From Acanthopleura granulata (lineage: Eukaryota > Mollusca > Polyplacophora > Chitonida > Chitonidae), in the NCBI GenBank assembly GCA_016165875.1, contig JABBOT010000016.1, positions 8,018,946 through 8,082,945 of the forward strand: a stretch of 64,000 nucleotides of DNA, in the 5' to 3' direction. Positions 1 to 11,602 of the stretch are shown one piece after another. The notes beneath the pieces were generated by a model. It did no database searches, was not told the DNA's origin, and worked only from the letters and a program-made list of their open reading frames with translations. The number at the start of each line of letters is the position of its first letter. Positions within the stretch are counted from its first letter, which is position 1. The translations under genes were made by a program, and so were the position numbers.

Positions 1-59
1 AATCCAATCGACATAGTGCACCAGATGATATAGTGCAATGGACATAGTAAGCAACATGA

Positions 60-320
60 AACACTCCAATGGAGAACCATGGAGACGGTGGGCAGCATTG
101 TGGTCACGGGGAATCCCAGGAAACAGCGGCAAACATTATTGTAGAAGAGGTGACCTGGAAACAGCGACCAGGATTGTGGTACGAGGGGAGAAACCGATGA
201 GACAGCACAGCAAGCATGGTGGTGACGGGGAAACCCAGGAGACGGCCGTAACCATTGTGGTGGCAGGGCGAAGCCCAGGAAAGTGCAGACAGCATTGTGG
301 TTGGAGAATAAGAACACAGT
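60..320. repeat. Degenerate minisatellite, outlying block of the 41-bp family
   Basis: About six diverged units carry the core CAGCATTGTGGT followed by a purine-rich GGGAAACCCAGGA-like block. They match the units of the large array at 2580-4530. One unit has the variant CCAGGATTGTGGTACGAG, which also recurs inside the main array. Open frames on both strands here simply reflect a unit without stop codons. The stretch from 321 to 900 beyond it is AT- and T-rich and holds no gene I can support. Confidence 0.8.
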
Positions 321-904
321 AAATGAATACTATGTCTTTGGAAATCTGTACCCATATAACCATGATCTTCTCAAGCATTCTCTACCATATACTTTACATA
401 TAGTTATACACTGTTTGTTATTTTCTATATATTGGTATATATGCTTAGTTAATTGTTTTGTAACTTTCTCTTCGGGGAGGGAGAGTTTTTTTGTTTTGTT
501 TTTTTTTGCTCTTTCGATTTCTTGGAATAGAGGGACATGATTGTGTGCGTATAGGAAAAGGTATAAACACTGCTACTGTGCTATCTATACACTTGATGTT
601 TGGTTGTTATTTTTCGAATCTATGCTCAGTTCAGTGTGTGTCGTGTTGTGTTGTGTTGTCGAATCCAGAATCCGTCCATTTGCCTTGTCTCAGCAGTGCT
701 GTCGCAAGACGTCACCAACTGTATATACAGTGTATGCTGTAGTAAATTTGCTGTGAATAGAAGCACTTCTTAATGGATTGTGCTAAAATTTTAAGGATTA
801 AAGCGCAACAATGATTACCCAGATGTGTTCGTTCGTCGTTGTTCATTTTTTTTCCTGATCGTTACTTATTTTTTCCTGAAATTTAGTCGAGTTTAAACAA
901 GCAC

Positions 905-1464
905 ATGTGCCAATCTCGCCCAAAGTTATTGGCTTCTGGCCCCTCGCTTAGTGATTGCCACACCCTGATTGGATGTAAAAAATCGGATCAACCAATCTAC
1001 CCAGAGACAGGTGGAATGCACGACTTCCAGAGCTCCTTGTGGCAGCCAAAAGTAGGGCTCCCGAACACAAGTGCAACTTCGCAGTGGCGCCGCCTCAGGC
1101 CTCAAGATGCAGAGGTTGTAGGCTTTCGTGTCGTCTTTCACTAAGGCTCCATCGCCAATTGTTCCAGGTGGCTCCGAAGCTTTTGCGCTCATTACGTTTA
1201 GAGCACGGGGCTACAGAAGCTGACATTGCCAAATCCTGTAGGAAGCGCGCTGGCTTCGATACATATAGTTGGCGTGTAACGAAACTTCAGGCCTACAGCA
1301 AACCAGAAGACCACGATCGCGATGGTCTTACCTTCATCCTTCACCCTCCAGCCAGCCTCCAAGTACGAAGCCCAGTGTTAAATATCCAAATCCGACGCCA
1401 TGGCCGTTACACCCTTCTTACAGTGTGCACACTTAGCGGTTATCTCGCTGGTTTAGGAAGCTGA
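905..1464. other. GC-richer block with overlapping unassigned open frames
   Basis: This stretch has clearly higher GC than its surroundings and stays open in overlapping frames on both strands, the longest running from 1039 to 1464 on the plus strand. None of the translations contains a domain I recognise, and I see no convincing splice pair or ATG context. It could be a decayed gene, a first exon with promoter, or chance openness in GC-rich DNA. No function is proposed. Confidence 0.3.
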
Positions 1465-1725
1465 AGTGACGCAGCGATATACCGCCACAACACACAATGA
1501 CCGAGTCGTGGAGAGTAAAGGTTTTACTTAGCACCTGTGTGTCACTTTCCTTAAAACCTTAAGTTAGTGGATTGTGCTATTTAATGAGTACTTGATCAAT
1601 GTATAAATCTCTATATGATTTCAATCCATCAATTCTCACAAGATTTTCCACACGTGACTCAACTCAGGGAATGTCAAAAGTTTCAAGACATTTGCACGGG
1701 AATCGCAATGTTACATCCTTTGCAT

Positions 1726-1927
1726 TCACTGTTTCCCATAATAGTCTTCTACAAAATCGTCGGTAGAGTAGCTTGATTGGTCGATCGCAGCAATACGTCC
1801 AGTATGGAACGGGTTCATGGCAATGGTTGAAGAGATTGAGAGGATATCCTCCAGCTGTAGATTGCGTCCCTGTACCTTCAACATTTGAGCAAAGAAATAT
1901 CTGACTGCTTTCAAGATCTGTGCCTTT
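1726..1927 (-). CDS. C-terminal exon of an unidentified protein
   Basis: The minus strand is open for about 67 codons and ends in TGA at 1726-1728. Its composition is protein-like: basic and aromatic at first (KAVRYFFAQMLKVQG), then NLQLEDILSISST, then NPFHTGRIAAIDQSSY, and an acidic tail STDDFVEDYYGKQ. There is no in-frame ATG that looks like a start. A likely 3' splice site, ATATCTACAG, lies directly upstream, placing the exon start near 1927 with two bases of the first codon donated by the previous exon. The frame is closed by a TAA at 1948-1950, which supports an internal or terminal exon. I do not recognise the family. Upstream exons would lie at higher coordinates, beyond the SINE and minisatellite block, or outside what I could resolve. 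Confidence 0.55.
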
Positions 1928-2236
1928 CTGTAGATATCAGTTCGTTCTTACCCATAAATAGCTGATTTAGCACAACTTTGTAGAAGTGTGTGACACTGGC
2001 ATATCAAATCCTAAGTTATTCTGCTTCAAATGAGATAAGATGAATCATAGGTGGCGGAATCGTCTCAATGGTTTTTGTACTTCAATTTCAATTTCTTGGG
2101 AATCAGCCCTGATTACAAAACTGGGCACAAACCATATATATTTATTCAACCTCACCATGCCCGCTGGAAAGCTGACCCATTGAGTTTTATGTTGTTGTAT
2201 GAGTTTGCCAACAAACATGCCTGAAACTCACAAGTT

Positions 2237-2421
2237 TGTAGTTATTTATTTATTTGATTGGTGTTTTACGCCGTACTCATGAATATTTCACTTACACGTC
2301 GGCGGCCAGCATTATAGTAGGGGGAAACCAGTCAGAGCCCGGGGGCAACCCACGACCATCCAGCAGGTTGCTGGCTGACCTCACGTACAGCCGGCGATGA
2401 ATCCAGCATGAGCTGGACGCA
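2237..2421 (-). repeat. tRNA-derived SINE, 5'-truncated copy
   Basis: On the plus strand it reads as TTTATTTATTTGATTGGTG, the reversed A/T-rich tail, then TTTTACGCCGTACTC, then the core CAGCATTATAGTAGGGGGAAA and ACCCACGACCATCCAGCAGG. It ends before the tRNA-like head. It lies only about 160 bp from the start of the SINE-core-derived minisatellite. Confidence 0.88.
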
Positions 2422-2579
2422 AGTTTGTAAGGTTATTGTTTAGTTGGACAAATCCCTAACCGGAAAAAGAGCGTGGAACGACGGTCCGCGATGAAAGCCG
2501 CTAGACTCATCATATTTTTACTATCTACAAGTAGATTGTGCTTTTAATAAAACACTTAAATACCTTGATTACTTTGGAG

Positions 2580-4530
2580 TTATACGGCGGCCAGCACTGT
2601 GGTGAAAGGAGAGAAAGCCAGGAGACGGCGGCCAGCATTGTGGTGAAAGGAGAGAAAGCCAGGAGACGGCGGCCAGCATTGTGGTGAAAGGAGAGAAAGC
2701 CAGGAGACGGCGGCCAGCATTGTGGTGAAAGGAGAGAAAGCCAGGAGACGGCGGCAAACATCATGGTTGGAGAGGAGGTGCCCTGGAGACAGCGGCCAGG
2801 ATTGTGGTACGAGGGAAGAAACCCAGGAGACGACTCGGCAAGCATTGTGGTGGCAGGGGAAACTCAGGAAAAGGAGGACAGCATTGTGGTTAGAGGGGAA
2901 ATCCCAGCAGACAGCGGCCAGGATTGTGGTACGAGGACACCAGCATTATGGTGGGAAGAAATCTAGGACAGAGCAGCAAGCATTGTGCTGGCAGGGGCTA
3001 ACCCAGGAGAGGGTGGAAGCATTATGGTTGGAGAAGAAGTGCGCTGGACACAGCGGCCAAAACTGTGGTACGATTGGAGGAACCTAGGAGACTGTGCAGC
3101 AAGCATTGTGGTGGCAGAGGAGAAACCCAGGAAACGGAGAAAAGCATTATGTTGGGATGAGAAACATCCACTAGACGGCGGCCAGCATTGTGGTGGCAGG
3201 GGGAAAGACTGGTGAGGGTGGCAAACATTGTGTTGGGAGAGGGTTCCAGGAGACAGCGGCAAATATTGTGGTGGGAAGAAACCGTATTATGGTGGCAGTG
3301 GGAAACCCAGGAGATGGTGGCAAGTATTATGGTTGTAGAAGACGTGCCCTGGGCACAGCGGCCAGAATTGTGGTACGATTGGTGGCAGTTGCAAACCCAA
3401 AAAACGGCGTCAACCATTGTGCTGACAGGGGAGAAACCCAGGAGACGGGGGCAAGACCGGGGGGGGGGGATGGGAAACCTCCAGTAGACGGCTGCCAGCA
3501 TTGTGATAGCAGGGGGAAACCTGGGAGAGGGTGGCAAGTATTGTTGTGACAGGGGGAAACCCAGGAGAGGGCGGCAATCATTGTGGTGGAAGGGAAGTAA
3601 CCCAGGAGACGGCGAAAAAGCATTGTGGCAGGAAGCCTTGTTGTGATAAAAGGGAACCCAAGAGACTGGTGCCCTCAATGTGGTGGGTGGGGGAACCCAG
3701 CGGAGGGCGGCAAGCATTGTGGTGGTAGGGAGAAACCCAGGAGACAGCGACAAGCTTTGTGGTGGCAGGGTGAAACAGAGGAGAGGGTAGGAAGCATTGT
3801 GGTGGGAAGGGAAACCCTGGAGACAGCGGCAAGCAATGTAGTGGCACGGAGAAACCCAGGAGACAACGACAAGCGCTGTGGTAGCAGGGAGAAACCCAAG
3901 GGAGAGCAGCAAACATTGTGTTGGAAGAGGTAACCCAAGAGATATGCTGGTCAGTGTTGTGGTGGGAGGGGAGAAACCCAAGAGACAGCGGGAAGCATTG
4001 TGGTGGCAGGAAGAATCCCATGAGAGGTCGACAAGTCTTGTGTTGGAAGAGGAAGTCAAGGAGACGGAGGCAAGCATTTTGGTGGCTGGGAAGAAACTCA
4101 GGAGAGGGACACAAGCATTGGTGTTGGATAGGGAACCCAAGAGACTGCGACCAGTGTTGTGGTGGAAGACAAAACCCAGGAGAAAGCGCCAAGCATTGTG
4201 GTGGCTGGGAAGAAACCCGGGAGACGGCGGTAATCATTACGGTGGGAAGGAGAAACCCAGGAGAGGGCAGCAAGCATTGTGGTGGGAGGGGAGAAACCCT
4301 GGAGAGTGCGGCAAGCATTGTGGTGGGAGAGAGAACCCACGAGGCTGCGGCCAGCCTTGTAGTGGGAAGGAAGAAACACAGGAGACGGCGGCAATCGTTG
4401 CGGTGGGAGGGGAGCAACCCAGGAGACGGCGGCAAGCATTGAGGTGGGAGTTGAGAAACCCAGGAGAAGACCGCGGAAGCATTGTGGTGGGAGAAGAAAC
4501 CCCAGGACAGTTCGGCCTGCACTGTGGCGT
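2580..4530. repeat. ~41-bp minisatellite array built from SINE core sequence
   Basis: The first four units (2585-2750) are nearly identical with a period of 41 bp and the core GGCGGCCAGCATTGTGGTG. Downstream the array decays into roughly 40 more units of about 40-44 bp. The core matches the SINE segment ACGGCGGCCAGCATTATGG followed by TGGGAGGAAACC, so the unit looks like an amplified SINE fragment plus a short AACCCAGGA-like linker. A subtype with GTGGTACGA recurs near 2800, 3065 and 3370, hinting at a higher-order period of about 260-300 bp. Because the unit lacks stop codons, frames of 284 codons (plus) and 372 and 314 codons (minus) stay open; I do not regard them as genes. Confidence 0.93.
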
Positions 4531-4740
4531 TTTGGGTTTCCCCCTCCCACCATCACACGACAAGATGATACTATTGATATTTAAATATCTCATTCACGCT
4601 GCCAGTTTCAAGTTGCACTTTCGTCGCTGCTTTCTATGCTGTAGTCTTTTATGTTATAAACATGTAGTAACTACAGACCCGATCTTCGAGTTTACCTTAA
4701 TGTTCACATCATACACTTTTATGTCCTTGTAGAAATGCAC

Positions 4741-4970
4741 GGTCCCAGGTGCCTCTCACCAACGCGGTTGCTCTGAGTTCAAGCTCAGCTCACGTTGGCT
4801 TCCTCTCCGGTCGTATGTTGGAGGGCTAGCAAGCCACCTGAGGTTTCCTTCGGGCTTGGCTCCCTTGCCTTTCGCCGCAATCCTGGCCGCCATCGTATAA
4901 GTGAAATATTCTTCAATATACGGCGTAAAACACCAAATAAATAAATAAAGAAACAAATAAATAAATACCT
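4741..4970 (+). repeat. tRNA-derived SINE, nearly complete body
   Basis: It runs from GCCTCTCACCAACGCGGTTG through a B-box-like GAGTTCAAGCTC and the core, to GTATAAGTGAAATATTCTT, CGGCGTAAAACACCAAATAA and an (AAAT)n tail. The first part of the tRNA-like head, with the A box, is missing. Confidence 0.88.
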
Positions 4971-5189
4971 AGTACATGTACATCTAGATCCACAAAACAC
5001 CCCGGTATATTCACCACCTGAAGTTAAGATATTTTCCCTTTCACATCTGACATGTGTCAACATGCTCGTGCCTGCAAACCCAGCAGCCAGACTAGGTAAT
5101 CAGAATTTCAAGGAACGGCATGAACCGTCGAAACCGACATTCGCATACCAGTCGTTGACCAAAATGGGCCTTCCCGGTCAATAATCACA

Positions 5190-5490
5190 AGGCCAGTTTC
5201 CAAAAACGACAAATAGCGCCAACTACCACAGAACTAAGAAAACGTATAAAATAAAAATAAAATTAGGGCGGATTCCTGCAAAGAGGAGCAGCCAATAGAT
5301 TCCAGTGATGACGGAAACAGCAATGAATGAACTAGGAGGATGAATAAAATCAGTATTCAAATCGTGTACCATTTTGGTATATGTGCTTTCCATGATCGAG
5401 TATGTATCTAAGTTGCGCTTTATCGCCACGATATGACTGGGGTATTGCGGGTGTGGCGTTAAGCTATAATCAATCATTCAGTTACGGTGT
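5190..5490 (+). repeat. Dispersed repeat C
   Basis: The segment with GATGAATAAAATCAGTATTC, CGTGTACCATT and a later TCTAAGTTGCGCTTT resembles 47385-47480 (GGTGAATAAAATCAGTTACC, CCGTGTACCAG, TCAGTAGCGCTTT). A reverse-oriented trace lies at 44185-44265. The element class is unknown and the termini were not defined. Confidence 0.5.
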
Positions 5491-5519
5491 GTTGGCAACT
5501 GTTCGTACATCCAATGTGA

Positions 5520-5780
5520 CGGGGCCTCCGTGGCTCAGTTGGTCAACGCGGTAGCGCAGCGCAATGACCCAGAAGCCTCCATTCAATGCGGTCGCTGTGG
5601 ATCCAGCTCATGATGAGTTCCTCTCCGACCATACGTGGAAAAGTCTGCCAGCAACGTACGGATGGTAGTGGATTTCCCTCGAGCTCTTCTCGGTTTCCTC
5701 CCACCATAATGATGGCTGCCGTCGTATAAGTGAAATATTCTTGAGTAGGGCGTAAAATGCCAATCAAATAAATAAATCAA
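5520..5780 (+). repeat. Full-length tRNA-derived SINE (reference copy)
   Basis: This is the most complete copy in the window, about 260 bp. It begins GGGGCCTCCGTGGCTCAG. The segment TGGCTCAGTTGG at 5531-5542 fits the pol III A-box consensus exactly. A degraded B box lies about 55 bp downstream. The core and then GTATAAGTGAAATATTCTTG, GCGTAAAATGCC and (AAAT)n complete it. Orientation is defined by this copy: tRNA-like head first, A/T-rich tail last. It is probably a member of the V-type or Meta-type SINE superfamilies described in molluscs, but I cannot decide which without alignment. Confidence 0.93.
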
Positions 5781-7914
5781 CATGACGGTCATACTCAACA
5801 TGAACATACAATGCTGAAAATATGGCCCCTAGCCCCAGTTTTACCTAAATTCGACACAGTTATCAAGTTATGAGACCTTGAAGAACCACTATAGTTGTTC
5901 TTGTTTTCTCGGGATCAAATATATTTATTTTACTCTTTGAGGCAAAAACAAAATTAAAACAAAACATGAAAGCCGTGTTATGCATATTTACGCAAAATTT
6001 TACATATATAAGGCTTATGCGTGTGGTGTACATATAATGACAATATGAACGGTTGAGCATCCACATTATAACCTTAAAGATAACATAATGCTAGGATAAA
6101 AGTTAGTTTATGGTCTGCTAGGCGCAAATACCTCCAATAAAAGTGCGGAGAAATGATTTTCCATGTTTTCTTACACATATGGTTTAGCCCAGCACATTTG
6201 GCTGATTGACAGAGTGACAGTTTGTCGCTTAACGCAATAACCAATAATAATTCAAAGGGTGAAGAAAACCGGACAGGCCGGAGAAAAGCCACTTGCTTTC
6301 AGCAAATAACTGAGGAACCTTCTCCACATCTGTGAGACAGAAGTTTTCACTCGATATGGTGTTAAATCTGCGTCACGTGACGTGGTGGAAGGCAAGACGC
6401 TTCTCAACGGCCACTTGGCCAGTCTAAGCCGCTACTGCCAATTCCGTAGAGCTATTCGGCGGATCCACCTGCCGAGGATGTATACAACGCACAAGCAAAG
6501 GTCTATGTCACGACCACTTTTACTTTAAAATACGAATATGCAGACAGTATTGATCACAAAACTGAAGGCAAGTAATTCCGATTACTGAAGTCAGGAGTTG
6601 TCAGTCTACAGGTACATAAGCCTGTGTATTTCTATACTTTACATATATCCGCGTGATGCTGCAAACATAGTAGCCGAAACAGATATTGACGACTATATTT
6701 TCAATATTTGATGGTTACTTACTTCTTATTTTATGCAAAACTGTTGTGTGAAACCGATGGATATTGACAATACATTATTAGTAGATTGAATATTGCAGTC
6801 CACATTATAGGTATTGGCGCTTTAGGATTTCTTTTCTCTTGCACACGCGTTTCGTAAAATGACCTGCGCAGGACAAATCATTAAATAGGTTTGCACAACG
6901 AATGCTAATACCTTTACATAAAAAAAGGTGTCATACTTTGTAAATAACACAGCTATCAGCTTTGCTTGTCACGGAAGACTTACGCTGCGCATTGTATGCA
7001 TGAGACCTTCGAAGTGAAGCAGTCTGTCAACTGAAAGACTTAAAATAAAGTGTAACAAGAAAACCATTTCAAGACATTTTCTTAGTCACCTTACTTTAAA
7101 CCTTATGCCAACAGTTTCTCACCAACAGCAAATTTTGACGCGAACGGACGGACAAACGGACAAGGCGTCACTATGTTTCCTCATTCCAGCAAAGGGAAAC
7201 TACAGCCGCAGTTACACCTGGAAAAAGTGGTGGCTCGAGTCCGGCTCGGGGCGGGCTCGGATGTTTACACTAGCTGAAAAAGGTTGCCTAAAATAAGCTG
7301 GCTCCATTTAGGAGGGCTATTTTTTGAATCCGCCAAATTTGGTGGTCTAAATCAGAACTTCTCAGTTTAGTTCACTATTTTCGTCCATGTAAACGTAATA
7401 CGAAAAAAAGCCGTCTCAGATTAGTTCACCAACAGGAGGAGCTATAACGTTGCCATGTGACATTGCCGATATTTCATCTGCTCAGAGTCAGAATGGCGAT
7501 CAAAATGTTGATCTTCACGGTAATAATTGAACAAAGGAAAAATTACTGCTGCCTTCCCGCTGTGTAAGTGAACGCAGGTGTCACAACTAGACAGTAAGCC
7601 CACGGTCAGGGATGGGAAAATTTATAATAAACTGGCTGATAAAATTGCAAAACAATTAAGGCAGACCAAAATCTAAGGCGCACATCGCTGAAGACGATCG
7701 ATCAACTACGATGCATTTTGGTATTATGCCATCCCATACTAATATCCATTGTGACAGGTGCGAGTCTGCGTCCCCTGTAAGAGAATCAGACTGTAGATGT
7801 ACTGGTCGGAGTGTCAATGCAAACAGCCATGAATTGGTGAAATGAAATTATTTAGGCCTGCAATCTGACGCTAGTGTAACTGCGGCTTATGTAACACCTT
7901 TCCGGAAGTCATTG
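5781..7914. other. Intergenic stretch without supported gene
   Basis: AT-rich DNA with only short, unconvincing open frames. The interval 7200-7900 may contain 3' untranslated or flanking sequence of the minus-strand transferase gene, but no clear AATAAA is visible close to its stop codon on that strand. Confidence 0.4.
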
Positions 7915-9233
7915 CTAAGGTTCACTGCGCATGTACGCCACCGGCAGAGGGAGACTCCGGTCAAACTGTTTCATAAGTTCAATTGCTTTAGAGACAGCTT
8001 CCACCGGGTCGGATGCTACTCGGACATTTTCTAAGCTGGCTGTCCACGAGTTCCTAAAGTTACTTATCTTTTTAATCTTGTTGTCAATGATAACGTGTGG
8101 AATGTCGAGAAGCACGGCGAGAACGTGTCCATGGAGACGATCCGTGATTAGGACACGCCCCCTTTGTATGAACATAAATCCGGTGGTCGTGTAAAGAAAG
8201 GTGTTCTCCATGACGTTCTTGCCGATGGGAGATTTGAAACGCCACCAATCGGAAACCATCATGGAGACGTTTTGCGGCAGAGGCGGTAGTTTGTACTTGG
8301 TCGACTCACCATCGGATCTGCGCAGCCAGATTATGTCATACACGGGCGGCATGAATCGCTGCACGCGCCCTGTAAATAGTGCGACGTCCGGAGCCAAGTA
8401 AGTTTTCGGCTTCCGAAAATTCTGCCTCACGAACTCTAACGAGACGCGGTCCCGCAACATAATAGTAAGGTCACGATGACTGTCATAGATCTTCTTGGAC
8501 AACGTGAAATGTTTGGGGTCGTGAAACCACGTGCTTTGAGGAAACACGACGATTTTGTGATCAGGAAACTTCTTGAAGATTTTGTACCTCAAGTGGTCGT
8601 TGATCGGATACCCGCCCATGTTGCCTCCCCCACTGCACAAGATCAACAGGTCATTCTTGCTGAACTGAGCCGCTATTTTCTGCGCACGCGCCAACGCCGT
8701 GTCAGTACAGTTGCCATAGTGACAGTTGTAGAGCACCTCGATATTCATCACTCTCAGTAGATACAGCTCGCCCATGTTGATGGCCGGGTCGCCTTTGTTC
8801 TCAAAGTTCGCCATGTCGAACAGGAAGGCGTATTTGTATGTTCCGAATATTTCGGTGGAAAGACGCAGCAAGACCCTTTGTGCTTCTGAGATGACTTCCT
8901 CGGTGGTCGTCAGCTGGCGCGACAGAAGGTCCGTCTCGTTGGAATGCTCCGTCAGCCTCCAGGTGAGAAATTCCTTGATTTTCGGATCCATGTATATCTT
9001 GTTTCTTGGCTGGATTTGAGCGAAAGTCGAATCCCTGTCTTCGTAAGCCAGTAATCCCCTGGAAGGTTCTTTTGCGACGGCTTTCAACCCGTGCGAGGCG
9101 TAGAAGGATCCCAGGTTGTGAAACCCGTGAATCCCTATTCTCCGGAGAGGGATTAATCCCGTGAACAGCACGACGCAGGTGAGACATACCGTCAGTGCCA
9201 GCGTCAAGCGCTTCCGGTTCTGAGCAGTCACGT
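7915..9233 (-). CDS. Polysaccharide pyruvyl transferase family, type II membrane protein (large exon)
   Basis: About 440 codons are open, ending in TAG at 7915. Residue numbers count from the open frame at 9297. A hydrophobic signal anchor (LTLALTVCLTCVVLFTGLIPL split at 31-51) follows a basic RKR, as in Golgi type II enzymes. The domain then shows the family signatures: NKGDPAINMGE (167-177), SGGGNMGG (222-229), FPQST (252-256), LRDRVSLEFV (281-290), APDVAL (302-307) and TDRLHGH (385-391) before LDIPHVIIDN. The RLH motif corresponds to active-site residues in characterised members. Known members ketalise pyruvate onto a glycan sugar from phosphoenolpyruvate. The exon starts at a strong acceptor, TTCCTGTTTCCTTTCAG, so codons before D22 are intron read-through. 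The acceptor substrate is unknown. Confidence 0.9.
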
Positions 9234-9527
9234 CTGAAAGGAAACAGGAAGAGGGATGAGTAAATGAGTGTATGAATGCATGATTATGGATTAACACGAC
9301 ATTGGCAAGACATCAGATATACTGTGATGATAAACGAATATATGATTTCTGTCTAACGCCATATTGGAGTATAGCAGTCATAACGTAGCAAATAATGGAT
9401 GTCAGGGCCGCTACGAATCGGGCGACGACGTACAAGCACTTTAAACGTACTACGCCTGTCAGACGTCCACCTTTAATGCGCGCTTGGCCAAAACTGCTAT
9501 TAATCGTCCATATTTTCAAAGGCCCAC

Positions 9528-9573
9528 CTTCAGAAAAAAATGTTTGTAGCAGCACATGCGCACATCGCTTCAT
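9528..9573 (-). CDS. Candidate first coding exon of the pyruvyl transferase gene
   Basis: An ATG at 9571-9573 opens MKRCAHVLLQTFFSE and meets a possible donor, GAAG followed by GTGGGC. The exon would leave one base (phase 1). The acceptor at 9233/9234 needs exactly one upstream base, so the join is in frame and yields an aspartate codon. It would add a short cytosolic N-terminus ahead of the signal anchor and imply a ~290-bp intron. The donor is weak and no homology supports this exon, so the real start may lie further upstream. Confidence 0.35.
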
Positions 9574-9599
9574 TCGTCAATAACAAGGAATAGTTTCCA

Positions 9600-11170
9600 A
9601 TACTTCATTTTTTAATGGGTCTGTTCGTGAGAACCGCAAGAGGCGTATTATAGAGGCATCAAAAGATGTGGAGAAATTGCCGGAAGTAGTTTCAACGAAA
9701 CACTTAGTGTCAGCGCGTTTAACGAAATAGACCGTGTGTTATGGTCAAATATTGGCTTCCCTTCGTGCTGTTTTCTTCATTGTTTGTTGGGATTTATATG
9801 CAATTATTATGCATTGGATAAAACTTTTAATTATGTCTGGAGTGGAGCTTTTATTTATTATCCTTTCAGTTTTATATCCCGAACGATCATCGAATGGGCT
9901 TGCGTTATTTTGAGGCTGGTAACGGTAAATGTCACATACCAGTCGGTACCTTGACTGCCCGTGGTAGAGTATGTAGCGAAAAGATTTACACCATCCAAGA
10001 CAGCTTACATGGACATATTTAACAGCTGCTTAGTGTGCTCACTCCAACCTTGCGGCTATCAAACACCTGGGTAGTCATTAAAGTGGTGGAAATAAAGAAT
10101 AATGTGGAAGTTAATTATCAGACTGCGGGTATGCCATTTTACCTGACCCCTTTGGTTACTGCCAAAGAATAACGGAGTGGACGAGCGAAAGCCGGAATAG
10201 AGGGTGTGTCAATCCATTTAGATGGACTAAGAGTGTTATTTTATAATTCTGACATTCATAGCAACCCTGAGTCCATCACCTGTTCTCAAGAAAAATCGCC
10301 GCAGATCTCGAACTCAAAGTCGATGGAACTGCTTTCGATCCCAATGGATTACTGTCCAAGCTACCTTACTTGTCACATTTATAACCTGTGCAAATTTCCA
10401 GGCAATGTACAATTCACACAGGAAGTGGCGCTCCATGTAAGTTTTGTAATTCAAAAAGATTAAATAATGAAATTTGTCACACGAAATAAAGTATTGTCAT
10501 CAAAATGATAATCACGAGAGATATAGCACAGAGGCAAAAGTGTGATAATCACAAGATATAGCACAGAGGCAAAAGTGTGTGAAATGAGGCTTTTACAGAG
10601 ACAAGGGTACAAGTGATTGTTGTTTTTTTTTTGTTCGTTTTGTTTTCTTCATATCAGCGAAACAACAATAACGCCGTGTTACTTTTTATTTTCTACTCAG
10701 CTTTAGTGGGCGGTGGTTTTGTTATCCACAACTGCCGAAAATCGCCGAATGCTGGCTACTAATGAACACCTTGATATTGATATACTGTATTAAGACTTTC
10801 GTTTCTTAGCAACCACATCGAAAATAAGCTTCACAGGGTGAAATAATGGGACAATAGGACAAGAGCATATTGAACTTTATTTACTAATATTACAAAACGT
10901 GCACAGGTTATGCTTGCATGGTTTTCTAATAAAGCTCACATGCAATTTTTGGCCTTTCTATCTCTTTGCCGCCTGTTTCATGGTAACTTTAACAATGGTT
11001 CTGTGCATATGAGCGCCTGCAAGCATCTGTGTTTGCTATTATAGAATATTAGAAATATAGAAAAAAATATCCTGAAACAGTTGCAGCTTTGTGGACAGTC
11101 TTAATTCTGTACTGAAAGAAATTTGTTACCCAACTTCATATGATGGACGATTGAAAAATATGTGATTTTC
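9600..11170. other. Intergenic or intronic stretch with a short tandem duplication
   Basis: No gene is supported. At 10506-10577 a ~36-bp block containing GATATAGCACAGAGGC is duplicated in tandem. At 10402-10437 a tiny exon-like piece lies between AAATTTCCAG and GTAAGTTTTG, but nothing links it to a gene. Confidence 0.4.
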
Positions 11171-11173
11171 AGT

Positions 11174-11320
11174 TCATTTATTTATTTATTTCATTTGTGT
11201 TTTACGCCGTGCGCAAGAATATTTCACCTATACGACGACAACCAGCATTATGGTGGAAGGAAACCGGACACAGCCTGAGATCTGTCAAGCTCTGTCCACA
11301 GACCATCCGCAGGTTGCTGG
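11174..11320 (-). repeat. tRNA-derived SINE, truncated
   Basis: Tail (TTTA)n, then TGTTTTACGCCGTGCGCAAG, CAGCATTATGGTGGAAGG and GACCATCCGCAGGTTGCTGG. The tRNA-like half is absent. Confidence 0.87.
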
Positions 11321-11602
11321 ATTTTCGGTTTAGTATACATGTATATGCGTCTTGAAAATGCCTCTTCCCCATCCTCAACAATCAGGTGTCTGATTCAAGT
11401 TAAAAATTTTAACATACAAAATAACTGTTAGCTCTGATGTTGAATGATGAATCTTTAAACTTTTTAAAAAATTTTATTTATTTTCATTTGAGAGTAATTT
11501 CTGTACACGTGCATTTCATATGACTGTACTACATTTGTTGATCAGTTATTCTCTATGAGGTTTTGTGCATAAGAATAAATTCCCATAGCATTGGTGTTAG
11601 CA

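Noticed and set aside
3022..4140. 372-codon minus-strand open frame as a gene
   Set aside because: It lies entirely in the 41-bp array, has no plausible start or signal, shifts through the units, and competing frames are open on both strands.
5531..5600. Functional tRNA gene
   Set aside because: The A box is perfect but no cloverleaf or acceptor stem forms; it is the head of a tRNA-derived SINE.
9313..9573. 86-codon single-exon gene on the minus strand
   Set aside because: Only its first 15 codons look usable, as a candidate first exon of the transferase; the rest is better explained as intron.
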